DNA from: Tepidibacter mesophilus
GTDB taxonomy: Bacteria > Bacillota > Clostridia > Peptostreptococcales > Peptostreptococcaceae
Direction: 5' to 3'
NCBI RefSeq assembly: GCF_002724055.1
Contig: NZ_BDQY01000008.1
Span: 45,399 to 109,398, forward strand
DNA: 64,000 bases
A program made the translations under genes and the position numbers. Below the pieces are notes generated by a model that was not told the DNA's origin, ran no database searches, and worked only from the letters and a program-made list of their open reading frames with translations. Shown piece after piece: positions 44,194 through 54,133 of this stretch (position 1 is the first letter of the stretch; each line of letters starts with the position of its first letter).

Positions 44194-44980
44194 AAGCTTT
44201 AGGGATTTTAACTACGACTTCGATATGATCTCCCTTATCGTTTTCTTTGTACTTAGCGTTTATTCCTGTGTCTACTATTGCATTATAAGCACCTTTTAAT
44301 GTATTTAAATATATCTTAAAATTAAGAGCTGCTTTTATAGTTTGTCTTTTCTCTGGTTCTTTAGGTGTAGCAAGGTCTTCTAATATATCCTTTATTAATT
44401 TTTCTGTCTTCTTAACAGTCAACTCATTCTTAATTATTGTATCTAAAACTTGATTTTTATAATCATCATCTGGTAATTTCAAAAGGGCTCTAGCATGTCT
44501 TTCAGTCAATCCATTTTCGATAAGCTTTGTCTTTATATCATCTGATAATCTAAGTACCCTAAGCTTATTAGCAATAGTTGATTGATTTTTTCCAACACTT
44601 TGTGCTAGTTCTTGTTGAGTAAAGTTATGATCTTTTATCAGGTTTTCATATCCTAAGGCTTCTTCTATAAAATTTAAATCTTCTCTTTGTAAGTTTTCAA
44701 TAAGTGCAAGCACAGCTGAAGATTCGTCCGATAAATTATTTATTATAGCTGGTATATACTTAAGTCCTGCTTTTTTAGATGCTCTAAGCCTTCTCTCCCC
44801 TGCTACTAATTCATACATGTTATCATTTATTTTTCTAACTGTAATAGGTTGGAGTATTCCAAAATTCTTTATAGATTCGCTTAATTCATTCAATGCAAAC
44901 TCCGAGAAAACCCTTCTCGGCTGATATGGATTTGGAATTATCGTATCTATAGGTATTTCCATGACTTTTCTATCTTCCAT
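44192..44980 (-). CDS. noc: Nucleoid occlusion protein Noc (ParB paralogue)
   Basis: From the ATG at 44980 (GAGAGAGGG upstream) the product has 262 residues. It is a ParB paralogue: IPIDTIIPNPYQPRRVFSEFALNELSESI, ELVAGERRLRASKKAG, and a helix-turn-helix FTQQELAQSVGKNQSTIANKLRVL. It sits next to rsmG and upstream of parAB, the usual order of noc in Firmicutes. Noc blocks division over the nucleoid by binding NBS sites; an NBS-like sequence lies at 45107-45120 in front of this gene. Confidence 0.93.
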   Translation of the reverse strand: MEDRKVMEIPIDTIIPNPYQPRRVFSEFALNELSESIKNFGILQPITVRKINDNMYELVAGERRLRASKKAGLKYIPAIINNLSDESSAVLALIENLQREDLNFIEEALGYENLIKDHNFTQQELAQSVGKNQSTIANKLRVLRLSDDIKTKLIENGLTERHARALLKLPDDDYKNQVLDTIIKNELTVKKTEKLIKDILEDLATPKEPEKRQTIKAALNFKIYLNTLKGAYNAIVDTGINAKYKENDKGDHIEVVVKIPKA

Positions 44981-45106
44981 AATATCCCTCTCTCTAGAAG
45001 AAATATGATAAAATTTGTTTTGAATTTTATTTATCAAATAATACTTTCTCCAAAAATATTCATATCCCTTCTATATTCTTAATATTTTTATATTACAACT
45101 TAATTT

Positions 45107-45120
45107 ATTTCTCGGGAAAT
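45107..45120. promoter_or_regulatory. Noc-binding-site-like sequence upstream of noc
   Basis: ATTTCTCGGGAAAT differs at one base from the Noc consensus ATTTCCCGGGAAAT. It lies between rsmG and noc, 127 bases before the noc start, consistent with self-binding. Confidence 0.65.
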
Positions 45121-45146
45121 ATGAGTCTTTTTTGACACCCTTTTCG

Positions 45147-45866
45147 CTACTTTATAGGAGTTTTTGATGGTTTACCTGCTTTTCGCGGATATTTTGTTGG
45201 TGTATTTTTTACTTTTTTCAAAATCACTATATTGTGTTTTATGTCTGTAAAAGGAAGATCTACATCTATTTTCTGTATAAATTCAAGCCCTAAAACATCA
45301 ATTGCCTTTTCAGCCTCTTTTAATTCTTCATTTAGGTAAGGTCCTTTTAAGCACACAAAATATCCTCCAACTTTTATAAAAGGTGTACAATACTCTAAAA
45401 GAACAGGCAACGATGCAACTGCTCTTGCTGTTGCTATATCATATTGTTCTCTATAATCTTCATCTTTTCCGAAATCTTCTGCTCTTCCATGAACAAACTC
45501 TACATTATCAAGTTCTAGATTATTACAAACTTCTTTTAAAAAGTTGATTCTTTTGTTAAGAGAATCAAGTAATGTCAAGTTTAAACTTTCCATACATACT
45601 CTTAAAGGAATTCCCGGAAATCCAGCTCCTGTTCCAACATCTATTATTTTATCATTTTCTTTTATATATCCAGAATTAATACATGCTAAAGAATCTATAA
45701 AATGCTTTATATAAATTTCTTTCTCATCTTCAATTGCTGTAAGGTTCATATGTTGATTCCACTCAAGTAGTATATCTTTGTACTTTTCAAATCTATTTAT
45801 ATTAGTTTCACTTATATCTATATTAAGCTGTTTAAGACCATCTTTTATAATACTTCTATTGCTCAA
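45147..45866 (-). CDS. rsmG: 16S rRNA (guanine-527-N7)-methyltransferase RsmG
   Basis: From the TTG at 45866 (GAGGTGATAATA upstream) the product has 239 residues. It has the S-adenosylmethionine motif [14 protein letters not shown] (about 76-89), [16 protein letters not shown] and VHGRAEDFG, and a KGP-based C-terminal segment. It methylates N7 of 16S G527. The start overlaps the mnmG end by 11 bases; the gene order noc-rsmG-mnmG-mnmE is standard. Confidence 0.95.
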   Translation of the reverse strand: MSNRSIIKDGLKQLNIDISETNINRFEKYKDILLEWNQHMNLTAIEDEKEIYIKHFIDSLACINSGYIKENDKIIDVGTGAGFPGIPLRVCMESLNLTLLDSLNKRINFLKEVCNNLELDNVEFVHGRAEDFGKDEDYREQYDIATARAVASLPVLLEYCTPFIKVGGYFVCLKGPYLNEELKEAEKAIDVLGLEFIQKIDVDLPFTDIKHNIVILKKVKNTPTKYPRKAGKPSKTPIK

Positions 45867-47751
45867 TATTATCACCTCTGCCTCTTCTAAGTTGTTCAAG
45901 GTGTATTAATAAAACAGATATATCAGCAGGAGATACTCCAGATATACGAGATGCCTGTCCTATTGATATAGGTTTTATACTATCTAGTTTTTGTCTAGCC
46001 TCAAGTCTTAGTCCGCTTATTTTAGAGTAATCTAAATCTTTATTTAACCTTTTGTTTTCTAACTTTTTGAATTGGTCTATTTGCTTTAGCTGCTTACCTA
46101 TATAACCTTCATATTTAGATATTATTTGACACTGCTCTTTTATGGCTTTAGATAGTTCTAAATCAGATTTTTTGCCTAATTTTTCTAATAATTCATAGTC
46201 GTACTCAGGTCTTTTTAGGAATTCATATAAGCTCATTCCTGTATTGATTCCAGGAAGATTCATTATTTCTAATTGTTTGTTTACCTGGCTTGGAGTAACT
46301 CTCTCTTCCTTTAATCTTTCTATTTCTTTTTCTAAATTTGATTTTTTTTGCTTAAATTTATTATACCTATTATCTTTTACAAGACCTATATCTCTACCTA
46401 TTTCAGTAAGTCTTAAATCTGCATTGTCCTGTCTTAAGTAAAGTCTGTATTCACATCTTGATGTCATCATTCTATAAGGTTCATTAGTTCCTTTAGTAAC
46501 TAAATCATCTATTAAAACGCCTATATAAGCTTGAGATCTATCCAATATTAAAGGATCTTTTCCTTGTACTTTTAAGGCTGCATTTATTCCAGATATAAGT
46601 CCTTGTGCTGCAGCTTCTTCATATCCAGATGTTCCATTAAACTGGCCTGCACTAAATAAATTTTCGACACCTTTTATTTCAAGAGAAGGATTAAGTTGTG
46701 TAGGATCTATGCAATCGTACTCTATTGCATAAGCCGGTCTCATTATCTTACAATTTTCAAGTCCCGTTATTGATCTATACATATCTATTTGAACTTCATA
46801 TGGAAGAGATGTAGATATTCCTTGTATATACATTTCTTTAGTATGATTTCCTTCAGGCTCTATAAATGTTTGATGTGATAGCTTATCGTGAAACCTTACA
46901 ACCTTGTCTTCTATAGAAGGGCAGTATCTAGGTCCAACACTATCTATTTCTCCGCTATACATTGCAGATCTTTTTATATTATCATTTATAATCTTATGAG
47001 TTTGCTCAGTAGTTCTTGTTAAATAGCAAGGTTCTTGCTTTAGCTCTAATTCATCATTCATAAATGAGAAAGGAGTTATAACTCCATCTCCCTTTTGTTC
47101 TTCCATTTTAGAAAAGTCAACAGTGTCCCTATGAACTCTTGCAGGGGTTCCTGTTTTAAATCTTCTCATCCTAAGACCTATTTTTTCAAGACTTTTAGTT
47201 AAGTGCTTAGAATAACCTAATGCATTAGGTCCCTCGTAGAAACTAACCTCTCCTATATATATCTTGGAATTTAAATATACTCCAGTTGATAAAACTAAGG
47301 ATTTACAATCATAAATAGCACCAAGCTTCGTAGATACTCCTTTTATAACATTATTCTCAGCTATTACATCTACAACCTCATCCATTATAACTTCTAGATT
47401 TTGTTGATTCTCTAGCTCTTTTTTCATTTCTTTATGATATTCATACTTGTCAGCTTGTGCTCTTAAAGAGTGTACAGCAGGTCCTTTAGCTGTATTGAGC
47501 ATTCTGCTTTGTATATAAGTTTTATCTATGTTTATTCCCATTTGACCACCAAGCGCGTCTATTTCTTTAACTAGATGTCCTTTTCCTGTTCCTCCAATAG
47601 ATGGATTACAAGGCATTAAAGCTATAGAGTCTAAAGACATTGTTATTATTAATGTCTTACAACCCATTCTAGCAGATGCTAAAGCAGCTTCACACCCCGC
47701 ATGTCCAGCTCCAACAACTATAACATCGTATTTTCCTCCGTTAAACTTCAT
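45856..47751 (-). CDS. mnmG: tRNA uridine-5-carboxymethylaminomethyl(34) synthesis enzyme MnmG
   Basis: The chosen start is the ATG at 47751 because GAGGAGG lies 6 bases upstream; the product has 631 residues, the usual length. It has the FAD-binding [17 protein letters not shown] (about 14-30), [26 protein letters not shown] and C-terminal domains. With MnmE it makes 5-carboxymethylaminomethyl-U34 in tRNAs. mnmE is immediately upstream; between them lies copy B of the dispersed repeat and a parS-like site. Confidence 0.96.
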   Translation of the reverse strand: MKFNGGKYDVIVVGAGHAGCEAALASARMGCKTLIITMSLDSIALMPCNPSIGGTGKGHLVKEIDALGGQMGINIDKTYIQSRMLNTAKGPAVHSLRAQADKYEYHKEMKKELENQQNLEVIMDEVVDVIAENNVIKGVSTKLGAIYDCKSLVLSTGVYLNSKIYIGEVSFYEGPNALGYSKHLTKSLEKIGLRMRRFKTGTPARVHRDTVDFSKMEEQKGDGVITPFSFMNDELELKQEPCYLTRTTEQTHKIINDNIKRSAMYSGEIDSVGPRYCPSIEDKVVRFHDKLSHQTFIEPEGNHTKEMYIQGISTSLPYEVQIDMYRSITGLENCKIMRPAYAIEYDCIDPTQLNPSLEIKGVENLFSAGQFNGTSGYEEAAAQGLISGINAALKVQGKDPLILDRSQAYIGVLIDDLVTKGTNEPYRMMTSRCEYRLYLRQDNADLRLTEIGRDIGLVKDNRYNKFKQKKSNLEKEIERLKEERVTPSQVNKQLEIMNLPGINTGMSLYEFLKRPEYDYELLEKLGKKSDLELSKAIKEQCQIISKYEGYIGKQLKQIDQFKKLENKRLNKDLDYSKISGLRLEARQKLDSIKPISIGQASRISGVSPADISVLLIHLEQLRRGRGDNIEQ

Positions 47752-47779
47752 GTTCATCCTCCTCATGTTTCACATATAA

Positions 47780-47795
47780 TGTTTCACGTTAAACA
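47780..47795. promoter_or_regulatory. parS-like site upstream of mnmG
   Basis: TGTTTCACGTTAAACA matches the parS consensus TGTTTCACGTGAAACA at 15 of 16 bases. A second half site (TGTTTCACAT) lies 15 bases away at 47765. ParB probably binds here, near the origin. Confidence 0.75.
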
Positions 47796-47821
47796 TTATA
47801 CTACAATTATTACTATATATA

Positions 47822-47965
47822 TCTAAAATTCGATTTATCCGAAAGCTAAAAGTTCTAAGACTCCATCCTCTTAAGGCTGGAGATAAGAACTTAACAGCTT
47901 CTGGATTAGCTCAACTAAAAATTCGGTTGGAGTAAAAACTTCATCTGAATTAAATTTCGCTTTAT
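47822..47965. repeat. Dispersed structured repeat, copy B
   Basis: It is collinear with copy A (17185-17328): CCGAAAGCTAAAAGTTCTA start, AAGTTCT/AGAACTT stem, AATTCGG...CTGAATT hairpin, ending AATTAAATTTCGCTTTAT (47948-47965). The left boundary repeat is decayed. Compared with copy A, the inner stem differs as CTCCA/TGGAG against TTCTA/TAGAG, so pairing is kept. Confidence 0.8.
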
Positions 47966-47971
47966 TAATAT

Positions 47972-49351
47972 TTATTTTCCTATACAGAAATCTCTAAATA
48001 TAGTATCTAATAAGTCTTCAGATACAGTATCTCCACTAACTTCACCAAGGTAATCCCAAATATTCTTAAGATCTACCTCTATAAAATCAAGAGCCATATT
48101 ATCTTCAATAGCATTTATAGCATCATTTATAGAGCTTATAGCCTTTTTTAGTGAATCTTTATGTCTAACATTAGTTATCATAACACTGTCACCTTGTGAA
48201 ACATTTCCCTTATATACCATATCGGCAATTTCATCTTCTAATTTATCTATACCCTTTCTCTCTAGGGCAGATATTTTTATTATTCTTTTTTCATCTACAT
48301 ATTCTTTTATCTTATTTTCATCTATTTTATTTTCAAGATCAGTTTTATTTACTAAAACTATAGTATTTTTATTTTCAGTATTTTCAAGTATATCTATATC
48401 TTCTACCGATAACCCTCTTGATGCATCAAGAACAAGTATAACAAGATCTGCTGATTCAAATGATTCTCTTGATCTTTGTACTCCTATTTTTTCTACAACG
48501 TCTTCTGTATCTCTAATTCCTGCTGTATCCATTATTTTAAGAGGTATTCCCTTTATATTTACAAATTCCTCTATCACATCCCTTGTAGTCCCTGGAATAT
48601 CTGTAACTATAGCACGAGATTCTTTAAGTATTGCATTTAATAAAGATGATTTACCTACATTCGGCTTACCTACTATAACAGTTTTAAGACCATCTCTTAT
48701 TATTTTTCCAGTTTCAGATGTTTCATAAAGAGTTATTATCTCTTTTCTCAACTCTTTTGATTTGTTATATAAATTTTCATAAGTTATATGTTCTACATCT
48801 TCATCAGGAAAATCTATTGCAACTTCAACATGTGCAAGAAGTTCAGTTACTTTATTTCTAAGTTCTTTTATCTTAAATGAAAGGCTTCCCTCTAATTGAC
48901 TTTGAGCTACATTGTAACTAAGATCTGTCTTAGCCTTTATTATATCTATAACAGCTTCTGCTTGAGATAAATCTATTCTTCCATTTAAAAATGCTCTTTT
49001 TGTAAATTCTCCAGCTTCTGATAGTCTAGCTCCTTTTTTCAAAACTAATTCTAATATTTTTTTTACAGATATAAATCCACCATGGCAGTTTATCTCTATA
49101 ACATCTTCTTTAGTATAAGTATGAGGTCCTTTCATATAAGCAAGTAACACCTCATCTATAATTTTGCCATCATCAATTATATTCCCATATATCAAGGTTC
49201 TTGGATTATAATCTTTTATACTTTTTTTATTAACCGATTTAAATACACTCTCAGCTATATCAAGCGCTTTTTCTCCACTTATTCTAACTATTCCTATTCC
49301 ACCTTCTCCAGGTGCTGTAGCAATAGCCGCAATAGTATCATCTATATACAA
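47972..49351 (-). CDS. mnmE: tRNA modification GTPase MnmE (TrmE)
   Basis: The preferred start is the TTG at 49351, 8 bases after AGAGG; an in-frame GTG three codons earlier overlaps the ribosome site. The 459-residue product has an N-terminal tetrahydrofolate-binding domain (about 1-120; DDTIAAIATAPGEGGIGIVRISG), a GTPase domain (about 220-380) with G1 GKPNVGKSSL, G3 DTAGI, G4 NKTDL, and a C-terminal CxGK (CIGK). With MnmG it modifies U34 of tRNA. Confidence 0.96.
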   Translation of the reverse strand: MYIDDTIAAIATAPGEGGIGIVRISGEKALDIAESVFKSVNKKSIKDYNPRTLIYGNIIDDGKIIDEVLLAYMKGPHTYTKEDVIEINCHGGFISVKKILELVLKKGARLSEAGEFTKRAFLNGRIDLSQAEAVIDIIKAKTDLSYNVAQSQLEGSLSFKIKELRNKVTELLAHVEVAIDFPDEDVEHITYENLYNKSKELRKEIITLYETSETGKIIRDGLKTVIVGKPNVGKSSLLNAILKESRAIVTDIPGTTRDVIEEFVNIKGIPLKIMDTAGIRDTEDVVEKIGVQRSRESFESADLVILVLDASRGLSVEDIDILENTENKNTIVLVNKTDLENKIDENKIKEYVDEKRIIKISALERKGIDKLEDEIADMVYKGNVSQGDSVMITNVRHKDSLKKAISSINDAINAIEDNMALDFIEVDLKNIWDYLGEVSGDTVSEDLLDTIFRDFCIGK

Positions 49352-49507
49352 GTAATTCACCTCTTTATTCTTAAAATTATATTTATCATAATTAATGTCT
49401 CACATCATCAATGAATAATTTATACTTTATTTGTGAAAATAAATATTCTTATCTCTTAGCTTTAGGATAACCTTAATCTAATAATTATATAGAAAAAATA
49501 AGCAAAA

Positions 49508-49537
49508 ATAAACCCCCTTGACTAACTAGGAGGTTTT
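49508..49537 (-). terminator. Intrinsic terminator after khpB
   Basis: Stem AAACCcCCT with AGGaGGTTT (one mismatch) and a TTTATTTTT tail on the minus strand, just after the stop at 49543. Confidence 0.7.
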
Positions 49538-49542
49538 TATGT

Positions 49543-50166
49543 TTACTTATTTTTAATCGTTATAACAACTTTTCTATTAGGATCTATTCCCTCGCTATAA
49601 GTGTTAACATATCTATCGTTTTGAAGTGCTGAATGTACAATCCTTCTTTCATAAGGATTCATTGATTCAAGTTTTATAGTCTTTCTAGTTTTAGCACACT
49701 GCTTTGCTAATTTTCTAGAATATCTTATCAAAGACTTTTCTCTTTTTTCTCTATAATTTTGGATATCGATTAAAACTCTCATCTTTGTATCAGAGCTTTT
49801 ATTTACTACTAATCCAGTTAAAAACTGAAGTGAATCTAAAGTATATCCTCTTTTCCCTATTAAAGAAGTAGCATCTTCGCCTGTTAAATCTATTTTTATT
49901 TCATTCTTATTTTGAGTTATTTTTATTTCACTTTCTATATCCATAGAATCCAATATATCTTGAACAAATTTTCTTGCCAATTCTTTAGGATTCTCCTTTA
50001 AAGTTACTTTTATTTTAGCTAATTTATTTCCTATAATTCCTAAAAAACCTCTACTTGGCTGTTCTATAACATCTATTTCTACATCTTCTTTAGTAACATT
50101 TAACTCTCCCAAAGCTTTGTCTAAAGCCTCTTCTATTGATTTCCCTGTTACCTCTAAGAATCTCAT
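49543..50166 (-). CDS. khpB: RNA-binding protein KhpB (Jag)
   Basis: The 207-residue protein has an N-terminal Jag domain (about 1-52; RFLEVTGKSIEEALDKAL), a KH domain (about 80-150; GEDATSLIGKRGYTLDSLQFL) and a C-terminal R3H domain (about 150-207; MNPYERRIVHSALQNDRYVNTYSEG). It binds RNA and works with KhpA in clostridia and relatives; the gene follows yidC in Firmicutes. GAGGAGT precedes the ATG. Confidence 0.93.
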   Translation of the reverse strand: MRFLEVTGKSIEEALDKALGELNVTKEDVEIDVIEQPSRGFLGIIGNKLAKIKVTLKENPKELARKFVQDILDSMDIESEIKITQNKNEIKIDLTGEDATSLIGKRGYTLDSLQFLTGLVVNKSSDTKMRVLIDIQNYREKREKSLIRYSRKLAKQCAKTRKTIKLESMNPYERRIVHSALQNDRYVNTYSEGIDPNRKVVITIKNK

Positions 50167-50170
50167 TCTT

Positions 50171-50854
50171 TTACTCCTCCTTGGCTTTAGCAGGTTTAAT
50201 AATAAACTGCTGTTGAATAATTTGGAATATATTACTTACTACCCAGTATAATGTAAGTCCTCCTGGAAAACTTTTACCCCACCACAATATCATAAGTGGG
50301 AAAAAATAAAGCATCATAGTTTGAGTTGAATCTTTTTTACCCCCTTTTGGAGTCATCATAGCAGATGATATGTAAGTAGTAAGAGCAGCTATAATTGGTA
50401 ATATCCAAGGTAAACCAAATCCACCTACCATTATTACATCTGGGTTTGATAAATTAGGAAGCCATAAGAAACTTGTATCTATAGCATTATAAGCAGCTTG
50501 TGATCCAAATACGTATTTAGCTGGATCTCTCAATGCAGAGAAAAGTCCTATTAATATAGGCATTTGAACTAACAAAGGAAGACACCCTGCTACAGGATTT
50601 ACTTTATGTTCTTTATATAGTCCCATAACTTTTTCATTCATCTTTTGCTGATCATCTTTATATTTTTCCTGTATTTCTTTTATTTTTGGTTGTATATCCT
50701 GCATTGCCTTCATCGATTTTGTTTGAGATAAAGTAAGTGGAAGCAATGCGCCTTTAACTAATATAGTAAATATAACTATAGACCATCCATAGTCCCCTAC
50801 TATATTGAATACAATTTTTAATAGTGTACCTAGAGAGTTTGGAAACAAATCCAT
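50171..50854 (-). CDS. yidC: Membrane protein insertase YidC
   Basis: The 227-residue protein is the short Gram-positive form: membrane helices at about 20-40 (WSIVIFTILVKGALLPLTL), 92-112, 138-160 and 178-215, with the cytoplasmic loop SMKAMQDIQPKIKEIQEKY. It inserts membrane proteins. The usual groove residue R at the helix-1 position is K here (TILVKGALLP), as in some clostridia. No lipobox is present. Confidence 0.92.
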   Translation of the reverse strand: MDLFPNSLGTLLKIVFNIVGDYGWSIVIFTILVKGALLPLTLSQTKSMKAMQDIQPKIKEIQEKYKDDQQKMNEKVMGLYKEHKVNPVAGCLPLLVQMPILIGLFSALRDPAKYVFGSQAAYNAIDTSFLWLPNLSNPDVIMVGGFGLPWILPIIAALTTYISSAMMTPKGGKKDSTQTMMLYFFPLMILWWGKSFPGGLTLYWVVSNIFQIIQQQFIIKPAKAKEE

Positions 50855-50884
50855 ATAAAAACCTCCTAAATTTACATGTATTGA

Positions 50885-51106
50885 TTATTTGACAGGGTCA
50901 TATCCTCCCTCATGGAAAGGATGACATTTTAAAATTCTCTTTATAGACAAATAAGACCCTTTTAAAAATCCATACTTTTCTAAAGCCTCTATAGCATATT
51001 GAGAACAAGTAGGATAAAATCTACAGGTCTTACCTTTAATAGGAGATATGAACTTTTGATAAAATCTTATAATTAACTTTAACAAACCAATTATATATCT
51101 ACTCAT
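50885..51106 (-). CDS. yidD: Membrane protein insertion efficiency factor YidD
   Basis: The 73-residue protein has the YidD signature: [31 protein letters not shown] and [11 protein letters not shown]. It is made with rnpA-rpmH and yidC in the standard order. GGAG precedes the ATG. Confidence 0.95.
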   Translation of the reverse strand: MSRYIIGLLKLIIRFYQKFISPIKGKTCRFYPTCSQYAIEALEKYGFLKGSYLSIKRILKCHPFHEGGYDPVK

Positions 51107-51119
51107 TTGTAATCTCCTA

Positions 51120-51467
51120 TCATCTTACAATATTTGCTTTTTTAAATAAATTTATCATTGATTTTTGAGTTGATACAAAATTTGATTCACTAATTGGCAT
51201 TCTTGCTATAAATACAAAGTCATAGCCTAATTTAAGCTTGTCATCATTAGAATACAGTCTAAAACTTTCTCTCATTCTCCTCTTAACTTTATTCCTAACT
51301 ACAGCTTTTCCAATTTTTTTAGAAACAGAAAAACCAACTCTATTTATATCTAAGTTGTTTTTTACAACATACATAACCAATAGCCTATTTGCAAATGACT
51401 TTCCGGTTTTATAAACTTGTCTAAAATCGGAGTCTTTTTTTATTCCATTAGCATTTACAAAATCCAT
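51120..51467 (-). CDS. rnpA: Ribonuclease P protein component
   Basis: The 115-residue protein has the RnpA pattern: [54 protein letters not shown] (RNR motif, about 57-84). It binds the RNA subunit of RNase P for tRNA 5' maturation. rpmH lies 62 bases upstream. Confidence 0.95.
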   Translation of the reverse strand: MDFVNANGIKKDSDFRQVYKTGKSFANRLLVMYVVKNNLDINRVGFSVSKKIGKAVVRNKVKRRMRESFRLYSNDDKLKLGYDFVFIARMPISESNFVSTQKSMINLFKKANIVR

Positions 51468-51529
51468 ATTTTAATTTCCTCCAGCCTGTAAATTGCACAA
51501 AAGGACCACATCTAGCGGCCCCTAATAAA

Positions 51530-51664
51530 CTAAGCTGTTAATCTTTTTCTTCCTCTGTCTCTTCTCTTCTTAAGAATTCTTCTTCCACTTGTAGTCTTCA
51601 TTCTCTTTCTGAATCCATGTTCTTTCTTTCTTTGTCTCTTTTTTGGTTGATAAGTTCTTTTCAT
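51530..51664 (-). CDS. rpmH: 50S ribosomal protein L34
   Basis: A 44-residue gene: the product begins [20 protein letters not shown], then [22 protein letters not shown], the L34 signature, ending LTA. The ATG at 51664-51662 and stop TAG at 51532-51530. It starts the rpmH-rnpA-yidD-yidC-khpB operon. A consensus promoter lies about 90 bases upstream. Confidence 0.97.
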   Translation of the reverse strand: MKRTYQPKKRQRKKEHGFRKRMKTTSGRRILKKRRDRGRKRLTA

Positions 51665-51752
51665 CCAAAACACCGCCTTCCATTGTATATTCTTCTATTT
51701 AAAATTTTTAAATTAGATCACCTTATTTGAAAGTGAGCATACTACCTATAAA

Positions 51753-51781
51753 ATTATATAATTATTGCTTTTTATTGTCAA
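51753..51781 (-). promoter_or_regulatory. Consensus promoter of rpmH-rnpA operon
   Basis: Minus strand TTGACA (51781-51776), 17-bp spacer, TATAAT (51758-51753). Both hexamers match the consensus fully. Confidence 0.9.
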
Positions 51782-52508
51782 CGAATTTTTGTATTAATTT
51801 TAATTTATATAATGGTAAAAAAACTAATTTTTGAAATAATGCAAACTTATACGTCAATTATTTATTATAAACAACATAGTCTAAATTATTCATTTGCCTA
51901 TTATCTTTCAATTAAACTCTATCTTTAAAATCATTAAATAAATACTTAAATATATTCCTCATAGTTTTTACTTAAACTTTTAATTTTTGAATACAATAAT
52001 ACTTTTCTATAATAAAATTACTGTTTTTAGATATATTTTATGTAATTTAAGTCAATATTTAAATAATGCCTGAAATTAATTGACAGGTGAGCTTTTCTTT
52101 GCACTTTTTTTAGATGTTTATATATGTTTTTTTACAAAATAAATCAATAAAATATAATCACTATCTGTATAAAATTATCCCCATAGAGTTGATAATGTGG
52201 ATAATTTGTATTTATTGTATTGAAGTTTACAACAATATTTGATATTATATTTTTACCTGTTGATAATGTGAATAAAAAAATAGAAATTATTATAGTTATA
52301 CACATTCTGTGGATAAACCTGTGTATAAACTTGTTTTTTTAATCAATTCTTATTTATATACTATAAAAAGTAAATTGTTGATACTTATAATAACTTTATC
52401 AACAATTTTTATTATTGCTCAAATTTATATAAATTTATATTTTTTTATACATGTTTATCCACAAAAACACTTCAAATATCCTCATTAAAATATATCATGT
52501 TTTATTAT

Positions 52509-52538
52509 TTGACATATATCATTTTAAACTAAATTATT
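52509..52538 (+). promoter_or_regulatory. Likely dnaA promoter
   Basis: TTGACA at 52509-52514 is a perfect -35; the -10 (about 52530-52538) is weak and TA-rich (TAAATT). It lies just beside the DnaA-box cluster, as expected for autoregulated dnaA. Confidence 0.45.
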
Positions 52539-52586
52539 GTTAATAACTTTGTGGAAATTATTAAATAAACCTAGGAGGTAATTAAT

Positions 52587-53906
52587 ATGGATTTACTTTC
52601 CTTATGGGAAAATTCTCTTAAATTAATAAAAACAGAATTAACTCCTGCGAGTTTTAATGCTTTTTTTAGCCCTATCGAGCCTTTGAAAATAACCGGTAAT
52701 ACTATATTGTTATCCGTTCCTAATGATTTTACTAAAGGAATTTTAGAGGCTAGGTATATGAATTTAATAGAAAGCTCTATAAACCAAATATCTTCATCTA
52801 AATATAAAATTAAATTTATATTAGACGAAGAGGAATTAAGAAATTTCGAAAATGAAAATGTATCTAAAATAGAGATCCCAAGCTATTCAAATCTAAATCC
52901 TAAGTATACTTTTGATACATTCGTTATAGGAAATAGCAATAGATTTGCACATGCTGCATGTGTTGCTGTTGCAGAAGCTCCAGCAAGAGCTTACAACCCT
53001 CTTTTCTTATATGGAGGCGTCGGTCTTGGAAAAACCCACTTAATGCAAGCTATTGGACATCATATTTTGTCTCATACAAAAAATGCAAAAGTGGTCTACG
53101 TATCATCTGAAAAGTTTACAAATGAGCTTATAAACTCTATAAAAGACGATAGAAATGAAGAATTTAGGAATAAGTACCGAAATGTAGATGTTTTATTAGT
53201 TGACGATATTCAATTTATAGCTGGCAAAGAAAGAACTCAAGAAGAGTTCTTCCATACCTTCAATACTCTACACGAAGCTAATAAACAAATTATAATATCT
53301 AGTGATAGACCTCCTAAAGAAATACCTACTTTAGAGGATAGATTAAGATCTAGATTTGAAATGGGCCTTATAACAGATATTCAGGCTCCTGACTTTGAAA
53401 CAAGAATTGCTATTCTTAGAAAAAAAGCTCAAATGGAAAATATAACTGTTCCAAATGAGGTTATGTCTTATATAGCTAAATATATAAAATCTAATATAAG
53501 AGAACTAGAAGGGGCATTAACTAGAGTTGTAGCCTACTCATCTCTTACTAATAAGGAAATTTCATTTGAACTTGCTATTGAAGCTTTAAAAGATATAATT
53601 TCTTCTTCTAGACCTCAGGAATTGAATGTAAATCTTATAAAAGAGAAGGTCTCTGAGTATTTTAATATAAAAATGGATGATTTTAGTTCTAAAAAAAGAA
53701 CTAGAGCAATTGCCTATCCAAGACAAATAGCAATGTATTTAACTAGAGAACTTACAGATTTATCTTTACCTAAGATTGGAGAGGAATTTGGGGGTAGAGA
53801 TCATACTACTGTAATTCATGCACATGATAAAATTGTTAATGATATAAAAACTAACTCAGATATAAAAGATAGAATAAATAAAATGATTAGTGATTTAAAG
53901 GAATAG
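52587..53906 (+). CDS. dnaA: Chromosomal replication initiator DnaA
   Basis: The 439-residue protein has the N-terminal DnaB-binding domain (about 1-80; [25 protein letters not shown]), an AAA+ domain (about 110-320) with Walker [12 protein letters not shown] and Walker [11 protein letters not shown], and the DnaA-box-binding domain (about 340-439) with the signature [15 protein letters not shown]. Length is normal for the family. AGGAGG precedes the ATG. It is flanked by box clusters on both sides. Confidence 0.98.
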   Translation: MDLLSLWENSLKLIKTELTPASFNAFFSPIEPLKITGNTILLSVPNDFTKGILEARYMNLIESSINQISSSKYKIKFILDEEELRNFENENVSKIEIPSYSNLNPKYTFDTFVIGNSNRFAHAACVAVAEAPARAYNPLFLYGGVGLGKTHLMQAIGHHILSHTKNAKVVYVSSEKFTNELINSIKDDRNEEFRNKYRNVDVLLVDDIQFIAGKERTQEEFFHTFNTLHEANKQIIISSDRPPKEIPTLEDRLRSRFEMGLITDIQAPDFETRIAILRKKAQMENITVPNEVMSYIAKYIKSNIRELEGALTRVVAYSSLTNKEISFELAIEALKDIISSSRPQELNVNLIKEKVSEYFNIKMDDFSSKKRTRAIAYPRQIAMYLTRELTDLSLPKIGEEFGGRDHTTVIHAHDKIVNDIKTNSDIKDRINKMISDLKE

Positions 53907-54045
53907 TTATTCACAATTGGGCGTTGATAATATCTTAATAGATTGTGAATATTTTTTTTGATGTTTTATAATGTTAATAAAATGTATAAAGTAATCAACA
54001 TTCTATTAACACCTGAATTTCACACGTTTAAACTCTTAAAGTAAC

Positions 54046-54133
54046 TTATCCACAAATCAACAGCCCCTATTACTATTACTACTATCTTTTTTATTATATT
54101 TTTATTATATTTATTCAAAGGAGGTTATCCACA
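54046..54133. other. Origin region 2 (dnaA-dnaN), oriC2 unwinding site with DnaA-trios
   Basis: TTATCCACA (54046-54054), a GC-rich stretch (CAGCCCC at 54061-54067) and six DnaA-trio triplets CTA-TTA-CTA-TTA-CTA-CTA (54067-54084) are followed by an AT-rich run (54085-54118). This is the unwinding architecture known from Bacillus. Another exact DnaA box (54125-54133) lies between the dnaN ribosome site and its TTG start. A further TTATTCACA is at 53907-53915. Confidence 0.85.

Larger units (their letters stand above)
51665..52586. other. Origin region 1 (rpmH-dnaA), oriC1
   Basis: The 922-base gap holds the rpmH promoter at the left, then AT-rich DNA with no recognised feature (about 51782-52170), then a DnaA-box cluster (52175-52463). 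Exact boxes (TTATCCACA) or TTATNCACA matches are at 52196-52204, 52267-52275, 52296-52304, 52308-52316, 52320-52328 and 52455-52463; near matches at 52175, 52187, 52258 and 52396. A promoter-like TTGACA at 52509-52514 faces dnaA. Confidence 0.85.
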
